NCBI GenBank assembly: GCA_001801825.1
Contig: MGYR01000192.1
Coordinates: 5,806-12,230, forward strand
Reading direction: 5' to 3'
Length of the DNA: 6,425 bases
Source of the DNA: Gammaproteobacteria bacterium RIFCSPLOWO2_02_FULL_56_15
GTDB taxonomy: Bacteria > Pseudomonadota > Gammaproteobacteria > Eutrophobiales > Eutrophobiaceae
Made by a program: the position numbers and the translations under genes. This document shows, piece by piece, positions 1 to 5,495 of the stretch; within the stretch, counting starts at the first letter, position 1, and the number at the start of each line of letters is the position of its first letter. The notes under the pieces were generated by a model, which searched no databases, was not told the origin of the DNA, and was given only the letters and a program-made list of their open reading frames with translations.

Positions 1-785
1 CGCTACGACAAGCGGAAAGACGCCGGGAAGTTGACGTCCTTATCCTGGCACGAGGCGGTGGTTCCATGGAGGACCTGTGGTGTTTCAATGATGAAAACCT
101 TGCCCGGGCCATTTATGGATGCACCATCCCGCTGATCAGCGGGATCGGCCATGAAATAGACTTCAGCATCGCTGATTTTGTCGCCGATGTACGAGCACCC
201 ACACCTTCCGCCGCAGCCGAGTTGGCCACACCCGACGCCGCGGACTTGGCTGGAATCGTACTGGGACTCAGGCAAAAACTTCATACCTGTTGCAGATTCC
301 GCGTGTATCACTGTCGGCGGGAGCTGGAGCAACTGGAGAAACGCATCCCTCATCCGCGGCGGGTCCTGCAGGCCTGCAGTCAGCGATTGGATACTTACGC
401 AATCCAGTCCAGGCACATGCTCAAACTGCTGTTCGTCTCAAAAAGCTCCGCGCTGACTGTACAACAGCTCCGGTTGCGGCAACTGAATCCATCGCAGCGA
501 CTGCAATCGCTCAGGGATAAATGCGCTACCCTGCACAAGCGGCTGATGCATTCGGCCACGATGCGCCTCGGCATCGCCGGATACAAGCTTCGCCGCCTGC
601 AGGACACACTGCAGGCGGTCAGTCCACAGGCGACCCTGGATCGGGGCTACGCCATTGTCACTCACGTGCACGGTGATACAATTGTCAGGGACGTCGCCTC
701 GCTCAGGGTCGGGGAAACGCTGAAAACCCGCGTTGCAAGGGGAGCCTTTCAATCCACAGTTACGAAGTCCGTCCAGGAAGACTAG
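1..785 (+). CDS. xseA: Exodeoxyribonuclease VII large subunit, C-terminal part (5' end outside window)
   Basis: This is the catalytic large subunit of exonuclease VII, which with several copies of XseB degrades single-stranded DNA to short oligonucleotides in the cytoplasm. The frame is open from base 3, and 260 residues are visible of a family length near 450, so the N-terminal OB fold and the first part of the nuclease domain lie outside the window. Residues 11-31 of the visible part carry the conserved DVLILARGGGS and EDLWCFNDE blocks. Residues 47-53 are GIGHEID, and the signature ADVRAPTPSAAAE follows at 61-73. Roughly residues 84-190 are rich in Arg, Gln and Leu, as in the long coiled-coil arm that binds XseB. 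The C-terminal block SPQATLDRGYAIV is also family-typical. The ATG at 66 is internal, because the homology continues upstream of it to the window edge. xseB is not adjacent downstream; cysK follows after 27 bases. Confidence 0.96.
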   Translation, partial: LRQAERRREVDVLILARGGGSMEDLWCFNDENLARAIYGCTIPLISGIGHEIDFSIADFVADVRAPTPSAAAELATPDAADLAGIVLGLRQKLHTCCRFRVYHCRRELEQLEKRIPHPRRVLQACSQRLDTYAIQSRHMLKLLFVSKSSALTVQQLRLRQLNPSQRLQSLRDKCATLHKRLMHSATMRLGIAGYKLRRLQDTLQAVSPQATLDRGYAIVTHVHGDTIVRDVASLRVGETLKTRVARGAFQSTVTKSVQED

Positions 786-801
786 ACTTATGACAACATG
801 C

Positions 802-807
802 GAGGTG
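802..807 (+). promoter_or_regulatory. Shine-Dalgarno site of cysK
   Basis: GAGGTG lies 5 bases before the ATG at 813. It falls inside the reading frame that would start at the upstream ATG at 798, and that ATG has no comparable site. This decides for the 813 start. Confidence 0.7.
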
Positions 808-812
808 ATGAA

Positions 813-1781
813 ATGAGCAAGTATTTCGCAGATAACAGCCTGACCATCGGCAATACCCCTCTGGTCAAGCTCAACAGAATCTCCAAGGCTAACCTATTCG
901 CCAAGCTGGAGAGCCGCAATCCGGCAAGCTCCGTCAAGTGCCGGATCGGCGCCAATATGATCTGGGAAGCGGAACGATCAGGTAAACTGCGCAGGGATAC
1001 TATACTGGTGGAACCCACCAGCGGGAATACCGGTATTGCACTGGCTTTCGTCGCGGCCGCCCGGGGCTATTCCTTAACGCTGACCATGCCCCATACAATG
1101 AGCCTGGAACGCAGAAAGCTGATGAAAGCCCTGGGGGCCAGGGTGGTCATTACAGACGGTGCGCTGGGGATGAACGGCGCCATCCGGAAGGCCGAGGAAA
1201 TCGTGGCCAAAGATCCTTCCCGGCACCTGATGCTCCAGCAGTTTGAAAACACCGCCAACCCCGCGATCCATGAAAAGACCACCGGTCCGGAGATCTGGAA
1301 TGACCTGGACGGCAACGTCGATGTGCTGATCAGTGGTGTAGGCACCGGCGGCACCCTGACCGGGATCTCGCGTTATATCAAAAAGACGATGGGCCGCAAG
1401 ATGATCTCCGTTGCGGTGGAGCCCGTCACATCCCCGCAGATCAAATGCGCCCTCGAAGGGCTGACTCCCCACCATGCCCCGCACAAGATCCAGGGAATCG
1501 GCGCTGGTTTTGTTCCGGCCAATCTGGATCTCACGATGGTGGACCAGACCGAGCAGATTAACGACGATGAGGCGATTGAATTTGCCCACCGGCTGATGCG
1601 CGAAGAAGGGATACTGGCCGGTATTTCCAGTGGGGCCGCCACCGCCGCCGCCGTACGTGTAGCGCAGCAACCAGGGTTCCAGGGGAAAAATATAGTCGTT
1701 ATCCTGCCCGATTCCGGCGAACGCTACCTCTCGACAGCCTTGTTTGCCAATGTTTTCACAGACATCGAGAATGTTCAATAG
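813..1781 (+). CDS. cysK: Cysteine synthase A (O-acetylserine sulfhydrylase)
   Basis: This cytoplasmic PLP enzyme makes L-cysteine from O-acetyl-L-serine and sulfide. The product is 322 residues, almost the length of E. coli CysK (323). An ATG 15 bases upstream is in frame, but the family N-terminus (MSK.F.DNSLTIG.TPLV) begins exactly at 813 and a good ribosome site precedes it. The Schiff-base lysine is K42 in SSVKCRIGANM. The substrate loop TSGNTG is at 69-74, QQF at 142-144, and the phosphate-binding GTGGT at 177-181. GISSGAA and SGERYLSTALF follow near the C-terminus. The CRIGANMIW block and overall similarity favour CysK over CysM. It lies 27 bases after xseA and is probably co-transcribed with it; no terminator or strong promoter is visible between them. 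Its last 7 bases overlap the 3' end of lipA on the other strand. Confidence 0.96.
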   Translation: MSKYFADNSLTIGNTPLVKLNRISKANLFAKLESRNPASSVKCRIGANMIWEAERSGKLRRDTILVEPTSGNTGIALAFVAAARGYSLTLTMPHTMSLERRKLMKALGARVVITDGALGMNGAIRKAEEIVAKDPSRHLMLQQFENTANPAIHEKTTGPEIWNDLDGNVDVLISGVGTGGTLTGISRYIKKTMGRKMISVAVEPVTSPQIKCALEGLTPHHAPHKIQGIGAGFVPANLDLTMVDQTEQINDDEAIEFAHRLMREEGILAGISSGAATAAAVRVAQQPGFQGKNIVVILPDSGERYLSTALFANVFTDIENVQ

Positions 1782-2737
1782 CCTCTCTTCGACAGGGCTC
1801 TCGCCTGTTGATCCGCGTGGTATGAAGATCGCACCAGGGGCCCACTGGCGACGCTGGCAAAGCCCAGTGACCGGGCGAATTCCCCCAGCGCCATGAATTC
1901 CTCCGGGTGGACGAAACGCGCCACCGGCAGATGATAGCGGCTGGGTTGCAGATATTGACCCACTGTCAGCATCTCACAGCCATGTTCCCGCAAATCACGC
2001 AACACCTCATGCACCTCCGGTATCGCTTCGCCCAGACCCAGCATCAATCCGGACTTGGTTGGGATCCCAGGCTGCGCTGACTTGAATTGACGCAAGAGAT
2101 CCAGGGAGCCTGCATAGTCGGCGCCGGGGCGTGCCTGTCGATACAGGCGGGGCACCGTCTCGATGTTGTGGTTGAAGACGTCCGGAGGCGCCGTTTCCAG
2201 GGCTGCGAGCGCCCGGGCAACCCGTTTACGGAAGTCCGGGGTTAGGATTTCGATGCGGATTGCCTGTGAGCGCTGTCGTACCGCCGCAATACACTTGGCG
2301 AAATGCCCCGCGCCGCCATCACGCAGATCATCCCGGTCCACGGAGGTGATAACGACATACTTGAGTTTCATCAACGTTACCGCCTCGGCGAGGTTCTGCG
2401 GCTCCGCCTCATCCAGCGGTCCCGGCCGGCCATGAGCCACATCGCAGAAAGGGCAGCGCCGGGTGCATAATTCGCCCATGATCATGAAGGTTGCCGTTCC
2501 GTTTGCGAAGCATTCACCCAGGTTCGGGCAGGCTGCCTGCTCGCACACCGTATGCAATTGATGTGCTCTCAACAACAGTTTCAGAGTAAGAACCGCGGCT
2601 TGGGTCGGCGCCCTGGCCCGGATCCATGACGGTTTTCTGGGCAGCGGCCCCTCGGAAGGGATTAGCTTGATGGGGATCTTCGAGGTTTTCAGTTTGCCCC
2701 GCCTGTCACGAAGCGGGTCATCGGTTGGCTTCAACAC
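1775..2737 (-). CDS. lipA: Lipoyl synthase (radical SAM)
   Basis: LipA inserts two sulfur atoms at C6 and C8 of octanoyl groups bound to lipoyl domains, completing the cofactor of pyruvate and 2-oxoglutarate dehydrogenases and the glycine cleavage H protein. The protein is 320 residues, normal for the family. The auxiliary [4Fe-4S] cluster ligands C65, C70 and C76 form the family CX4CX5C motif. The radical-SAM cysteines C91, C95 and C98 form CX3CX2C. The C-terminal RSSY motif (303-306) supplies the serine ligand of the auxiliary cluster. All key residues are therefore present. The start is GTG at 2737; the next in-frame ATG is codon 85, inside the catalytic region, and an in-frame TGA (the lipB stop) bounds the frame upstream. 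No strong ribosome site is visible, so translation may depend on coupling to lipB, 18 bases upstream. TTG at 2734 is a less likely alternative start. Confidence 0.97.
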   Translation of the reverse strand: MLKPTDDPLRDRRGKLKTSKIPIKLIPSEGPLPRKPSWIRARAPTQAAVLTLKLLLRAHQLHTVCEQAACPNLGECFANGTATFMIMGELCTRRCPFCDVAHGRPGPLDEAEPQNLAEAVTLMKLKYVVITSVDRDDLRDGGAGHFAKCIAAVRQRSQAIRIEILTPDFRKRVARALAALETAPPDVFNHNIETVPRLYRQARPGADYAGSLDLLRQFKSAQPGIPTKSGLMLGLGEAIPEVHEVLRDLREHGCEMLTVGQYLQPSRYHLPVARFVHPEEFMALGEFARSLGFASVASGPLVRSSYHADQQARALSKRGY

Positions 2738-2755
2738 GGATCGGGTACCGGTTGC

Positions 2756-3439
2756 TCAGGCCGCAGCCCGGGATTGCAGGTATCGATGCGACCCCGGTTC
2801 GACTCGAATCCCGGAGCAAGGCAAGCCCAGATTCGCGAACAGCATCGGCTGTAAGCATTGGGCAACCTCGGCGACATCCATATCAATACCCAAATCCTGC
2901 AACCGGGTTACCTCCAGCCGTGGGTACCCGCAGGGATTGATACCCGCGAAGGGCGCCAGATCCATATCGACATTCAGCGCGAGGCCATGATAACAGCATG
3001 ACCTGTGTACACGTATCCCCAACGCGGAAAGTTTTCTGCCTGCCACATACACCCCCGGAGCACCCGGTCTTCGAACCCCCGTTATACCCAGTTGTCTGAG
3101 CATATCGATCACGGATTGTTCAAGCAGCGTAACGAGTTCCCGCACGCCGAGCCCGAGCCGTTTCAAATCCAGCATCAAATATACCAGCAACTGTCCAGGA
3201 CCGTGGTAGGTCACCTGCCCTCCCCGGTCCGTCTGAACGACGGGTATTTCGCCGGCATCCAGTATATGTTCCCGCTTGCCGGACAGCCCCAGGGTATAGA
3301 CCGCCGGGTGTTGCAGGTACCACAATTCATCAGGGCTCGTGGCGTCTCGTCCGCGGGTCAGGGCGGTCATCGCAGCATAGGCAAGGTTGTATTCACACAG
3401 CCCGAAATGACGAATCACCGGTTTCACAGCCTTGTACAA
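2756..3439 (-). CDS. lipB: Octanoyltransferase (lipoate biosynthesis)
   Basis: LipB transfers octanoate from octanoyl-acyl carrier protein to the lipoyl-domain lysine, through an acyl-cysteine intermediate. The product is 227 residues, a typical size. The RGGQVTYHGPGQ block at 72-83 is the family signature. The GRKLSALGIR block carries the catalytic lysine K136, and SCCYHGLALN carries the catalytic cysteine. Alignment from memory to E. coli GCSFHGLALN makes C148 the nucleophile, with an extra cysteine C149 beside it. The start chosen is TTG at 3439, because GAGGA lies 7 bases upstream; GTG codons at positions 5 and 8 would put that site too far away. lipA follows 18 bases downstream in the same frame, so the two are almost certainly one operon. 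Gammaproteobacterial lipB is usually preceded by ybeD; here it is preceded by an intergenic region with a likely promoter. Confidence 0.95.
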   Translation of the reverse strand: MYKAVKPVIRHFGLCEYNLAYAAMTALTRGRDATSPDELWYLQHPAVYTLGLSGKREHILDAGEIPVVQTDRGGQVTYHGPGQLLVYLMLDLKRLGLGVRELVTLLEQSVIDMLRQLGITGVRRPGAPGVYVAGRKLSALGIRVHRSCCYHGLALNVDMDLAPFAGINPCGYPRLEVTRLQDLGIDMDVAEVAQCLQPMLFANLGLPCSGIRVEPGSHRYLQSRAAA

Positions 3440-3446
3440 CTATCTA

Positions 3447-3451
3447 TCCTC
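3447..3451 (-). promoter_or_regulatory. Shine-Dalgarno site of lipB
   Basis: GAGGA on the minus strand sits 7 bases before TTG at 3439. It supports the non-ATG start of lipB. Confidence 0.5.
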
Positions 3452-3464
3452 AGGATATTCCGGA

Positions 3465-3470
3465 ATTATA
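3465..3470 (-). promoter_or_regulatory. Probable -10 box of the lipB-lipA promoter
   Basis: A perfect TATAAT reads on the minus strand. It would start transcription near 3458, leaving a leader of about 20 bases that still contains the lipB ribosome site. No good -35 hexamer is present at 16-18 bases. The assignment therefore rests on the -10 match and on position, and is tentative. A second minus-strand TATAAT at 3588-3583 is a possible upstream alternative, also without a clear -35. Confidence 0.4.
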
Positions 3471-3630
3471 GGCAGACCTGTCAGCTTGCACTAACCCTAT
3501 GTAATTACAAAGTGAAATAAGCAATCATTCCGCTTTTCAGCCCGGTACAAGTAAGAACTTCCGTAAACCGAGGCCAGGGATTATTATACCCCCTCAGGAA
3601 ATGTTTCTTATCCATATTGAAAAAAGATAA

Positions 3631-3636
3631 TATAAT
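3631..3636 (+). promoter_or_regulatory. Probable -10 box of the exported-protein/cNBD operon
   Basis: A perfect TATAAT lies in an AT-rich stretch, with a predicted start near 3643 and a leader of about 90 bases. The hexamer 17 bases upstream (TTATCC, 3608-3613) matches the -35 consensus at only three positions. TTGAAA at 3617-3622 is a good -35 by sequence but lies only 8 bases away, and no good -10 falls 17 bases downstream of it. An activator-dependent promoter is possible. Confidence 0.42.
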
Positions 3637-3667
3637 CAAATCACTCACAGATATATACCCTGCCATT

Positions 3668-3687
3668 CCGTAAGGCGCCACTTACGG
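3668..3687 (+). repeat. Perfect 7-bp inverted repeat (hairpin or operator) in the leader
   Basis: CCGTAAG at 3668-3674 and CTTACGG at 3681-3687 pair perfectly around the 6-base loop GCGCCA. No U tract follows, so it does not look like an intrinsic terminator. It lies about 25 bases downstream of the predicted transcription start and 48 bases before the start codon at 3735. It could therefore be an RNA stem in the leader or a palindromic protein-binding site. A second, weaker stem can form just downstream at 3697-3712 (GGT...ACC ends around a TTCA loop). I could not match the pair to a riboswitch family I know. Confidence 0.5.
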
Positions 3688-3734
3688 CACAAGCCGGGTA
3701 GCTTCAGTAACCAGACAACCTCAGAGGTATTAAT

Positions 3735-4118
3735 ATGAAAGTTTCAAGCTTTGCAATCGCTGTCCTGTCAATGAATCTGGTGTTCGCCACCTCCGCCATG
3801 GCAGCCGAGACGACGGATTCGGTGACCGGCATGGTCCTGGACAAGTGCGGAAAGTTACCCGTAACACCGACGATACCCAATGGTAACACTGCCAGCGAAG
3901 AGGACCTGGTTAGCGCGATGAAAGATGTAAAATCCTATCAGACCAAGGTAATGGAATACCGTGCTTGCCTCGACCAGATCGCGGTCGGCCTCACCGCAGA
4001 GGAAGATCAGGAAAAGCAGACCCTGCTGGTCTCACTGCATAACCGAACGGTCGATGATGAACAGGAACTCGGTGACCTCTTCAATTCCTCGGTCAGGGCT
4101 TTCAAAGGTAGAAAATAG
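3735..4118 (+). CDS. Small exported protein of unknown function, two conserved-looking cysteines
   Basis: I do not recognise a named family. The 127-residue product begins with a clear Sec signal peptide: MK, a hydrophobic core over residues 6-18, then small residues ending SAMAA, with cleavage predicted after A23 or A24. That leaves a mature periplasmic protein of about 103 residues. C38 sits in a Pro-rich segment (CGKLPVTPTIPNG), followed by an acidic, probably helical region and C78 in YRACLD, so a C38-C78 disulfide is plausible. The order C..P..P.IP.G, then a helix ending Y..CL, resembles short uncharacterised proteobacterial periplasmic proteins I recall, but I can attach no function. 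AGAGG lies 7 bases before the ATG. The tandem nucleotide-binding gene starts 34 bases after the stop with no terminator between them, so the two are probably co-transcribed. A long in-frame extension of that gene overlaps this one in another frame and is not believed. Confidence 0.82.
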   Translation: MKVSSFAIAVLSMNLVFATSAMAAETTDSVTGMVLDKCGKLPVTPTIPNGNTASEEDLVSAMKDVKSYQTKVMEYRACLDQIAVGLTAEEDQEKQTLLVSLHNRTVDDEQELGDLFNSSVRAFKGRK

Positions 4119-4152
4119 ATTTGTCAACCAGGCATCGAGGAAGCAGAGTGCC

Positions 4153-5028
4153 ATGACAGGGACTGTAATCACGCCGGAATTTCTGCGAAAGATCCCGATC
4201 TTCAGTTCCCTTTCAGAAGATGCCTTGGCGCAGGTCATTCAATCACCCGACAACGGGGTTGAGGAATACGCCGCCAAGCAAACAATCATCAGGGAATCCG
4301 AGGTCGGCACCTGCATGTATGTTGTACTTGATGGTACCGTTGAAGTATACGTCCGCGCTGTGGGCGGCATGGGCAGGGAGGTCAGCATCGCCACCCTGAA
4401 AAAGGGCGACTTTTTTGGCGACCAATCGTTGAACACTGATACTACGGGTAGAAGAACAGCAAGTGTCCGGGCACTCCACCCAGCCAGGGTTTTCCGTATA
4501 AGCAAAAAACATGTCCTGCTGCAATTGCATAAAGGCGACGAACAGGAGGACTCGGGAAATTCCACCCTGCCATCGTTATCCGCGAAGGACCAGGAAGTCG
4601 CTGAGCTTTTCAAGGGTCTGCGCTTGTTCCAGAGTCTCAAACCCTCCGAACTCGAGTCCATCGGCGCCTGGACCTCTATTGCCTCAGTCGGTCCCGGTGA
4701 ATTTGTACTGAAGGAATCGGAAAAGGGTGATTGTCTTTATGTGATTCTGGAAGGCGTTGTCGAGATCTTCACCTTTGATGATGACGGCAAAGTGGTGTTG
4801 CTGGCCACACTTGAACGTGGAGAATATTTCGGCGAACAGGCACTCATGCCCGGCAGCAGCGGCAACCGTAATGCCTATGCCAGAACCAGTGATATCGCCC
4901 GTCTGATACAGGTACCCAAAGCCTATTTCCGCTTGCTGCTGAACCGGGACAGTGAACTTGCTCAGTCTTTACAACGTATCGGGGAAAAGCAGAAATCCGT
5001 CATTGATCACATCCAGCACAAAGACTAG
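4153..5028 (+). CDS. Tandem cyclic-nucleotide-binding domain protein without output domain
   Basis: The 291-residue protein has two CRP/PKA-type cyclic-nucleotide-binding domains, about 15-125 and 153-265, joined by a Ser- and acid-rich linker near 128-148. Each repeats the beta-barrel landmarks (MYVVLDGTVEV at 55-65, LYVILEGVVEI at 195-205) and a phosphate-binding cassette. Cassette 1 is FFGDQSL with R101-T102-A103. Cassette 2 is YFGEQAL with R239-N240-A241. Both arginines that normally hold the cyclic phosphate are present; the ribose-contacting glutamate is E228 in site 2 but D90 in site 1. There is no helix-turn-helix, kinase, cyclase or membrane segment, and only a short charged helix (about 266-291) follows. 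The architecture is like a PKA regulatory subunit. The ligand and target are unknown. Start ATG 4153 has GAGGA 11 bases upstream and AGAG 4 bases upstream. An in-frame ATG at 3961 only extends over the preceding gene. Confidence 0.88.
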   Translation: MTGTVITPEFLRKIPIFSSLSEDALAQVIQSPDNGVEEYAAKQTIIRESEVGTCMYVVLDGTVEVYVRAVGGMGREVSIATLKKGDFFGDQSLNTDTTGRRTASVRALHPARVFRISKKHVLLQLHKGDEQEDSGNSTLPSLSAKDQEVAELFKGLRLFQSLKPSELESIGAWTSIASVGPGEFVLKESEKGDCLYVILEGVVEIFTFDDDGKVVLLATLERGEYFGEQALMPGSSGNRNAYARTSDIARLIQVPKAYFRLLLNRDSELAQSLQRIGEKQKSVIDHIQHKD

Positions 5029-5122
5029 GGTATATTTCCGATATTCGGGCGTGTCCTCCCGGAACCCTAACTGAATCTAATTGCGGGCGCGTGACAAATC
5101 TGCCGGTTGTGGAAACGGTCTA
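5029..5122. other. Short convergent spacer, no terminator recognised
   Basis: This stretch separates the 3' end of the tandem cyclic-nucleotide-binding gene from the 3' end of queD. Only weak stems can be drawn (for example CCGA-TAT-TCGG near 5039-5049), without a T run on either strand. Confidence 0.5.
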
Positions 5123-5479
5123 TCAGTCACCGGTGTAGATGCAGCCGGTAGTGCAGGTTTCGCGGACCTGGACAGCGCATAGTTCCGGGAGTCTGGGTTT
5201 CATTTCACGCCAGATCCATCTCGCAAGATTCTCACTGGTGGGGTTTTCAAGACCTCCCACCTCATTGAGGTAGCTGTGATCGAGTTGATCGAATACTGGT
5301 TTGAAGCACTCGCTGATATCCGCGAAGTCCCTTATCCAGCCGGACTGTGTATCAGCAGCACCTTCCAGATATACCGTGATCCTGAATGAGTGACCATGCA
5401 GGCGACTGCATTTATGCCCTGCCGGCAGCATGGGCAGCAGGTGGGCGGCCTCGATTTGAAATTCCTTGTAGATTTGCAT
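5123..5479 (-). CDS. queD: 6-carboxy-5,6,7,8-tetrahydropterin synthase (queuosine pathway)
   Basis: QueD converts 7,8-dihydroneopterin triphosphate to 6-carboxytetrahydropterin, the first committed step to the preQ0/queuosine tRNA base. The 118-residue protein resembles E. coli QueD (121) along its whole length. Zinc ligands are H13, H28 and H30, the last two in the RLHGHSF block. C24 in GHKCSRLHGH is the catalytic cysteine of the CX3HGH motif, D67-H68 lie in LDHSYLN, and E107 in RETCTTGCIY is the substrate-binding glutamate. The CX3HGH spacing and the ETCTTGCIY end favour QueD over eukaryote-type PTPS. I chose ATG 5479, with AGGTGG 10 bases upstream. TTG at 5488 would add three residues but stands 1 base from that site. 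It follows the aminotransferase gene by 15 bases and is probably translated from the same mRNA. Confidence 0.93.
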   Translation of the reverse strand: MQIYKEFQIEAAHLLPMLPAGHKCSRLHGHSFRITVYLEGAADTQSGWIRDFADISECFKPVFDQLDHSYLNEVGGLENPTSENLARWIWREMKPRLPELCAVQVRETCTTGCIYTGD

Positions 5480-5489
5480 CGACTTCAAT

Positions 5490-5495
5490 CCACCT
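5490..5495 (-). promoter_or_regulatory. Shine-Dalgarno site of queD
   Basis: AGGTGG on the minus strand begins on the last base of the aminotransferase stop codon (TAA, 5497-5495). It lies 10 bases before the ATG at 5479, which favours that ATG over TTG 5488 and suggests translational coupling to the gene upstream. Confidence 0.6.

Larger units (their letters stand above)
3440..3734. other. Divergent AT-rich intergenic region between lipB and the exported-protein gene
   Basis: This 295-base stretch is clearly richer in A and T than its surroundings, especially 3590-3660. It contains perfect TATAAT hexamers facing both ways (3470-3465 minus, 3631-3636 plus), a 7-base-pair inverted repeat at 3668-3687, and ribosome sites for the genes on each side. 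I see no convincing gene in it. In many gammaproteobacteria ybeD would lie just upstream of lipB, but no YbeD-like reading frame or remnant is recognisable here. Confidence 0.6.

Noticed and set aside
1074..1778. Long minus-strand ORF opposite cysK (234 codons)
   Set aside because: It is a mirror of the cysK coding frame with low-complexity Gly runs; the plus strand is certain CDS.
3005..3520. Plus-strand ORF opposite lipB (171 codons)
   Set aside because: It is antisense to a well-supported lipB with no recognisable domains or ribosome site.
3522..3533. 12-base repeat CAATCATTCCGC, also at 6102-6113
   Set aside because: About one such 12-mer match is expected by chance in a window this long. 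One copy is inside dat, and nothing else is shared around the copies.
3505..3615. 36-codon minus-strand ORF in the lipB upstream region
   Set aside because: It has an ATG but no ribosome site, its composition is not protein-like, and it does not resemble YbeD.
3657..3728. c-di-GMP-I (GEMM) riboswitch
   Set aside because: Only short fragments look similar. The upstream arm, tetraloop hairpin and closing P1 helix of the family are not found, so I do not call it.
3961..4152. In-frame N-terminal extension of the tandem cNBD protein from ATG 3961
   Set aside because: It overlaps the exported-protein gene in another frame, is rich in Arg and Ser like a shadow translation, and has no domain similarity. 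ATG 4153 starts just before the first domain.
5029..5122. Bidirectional terminator between the cNBD gene and queD
   Set aside because: Stems are short and no T tract follows on either strand.
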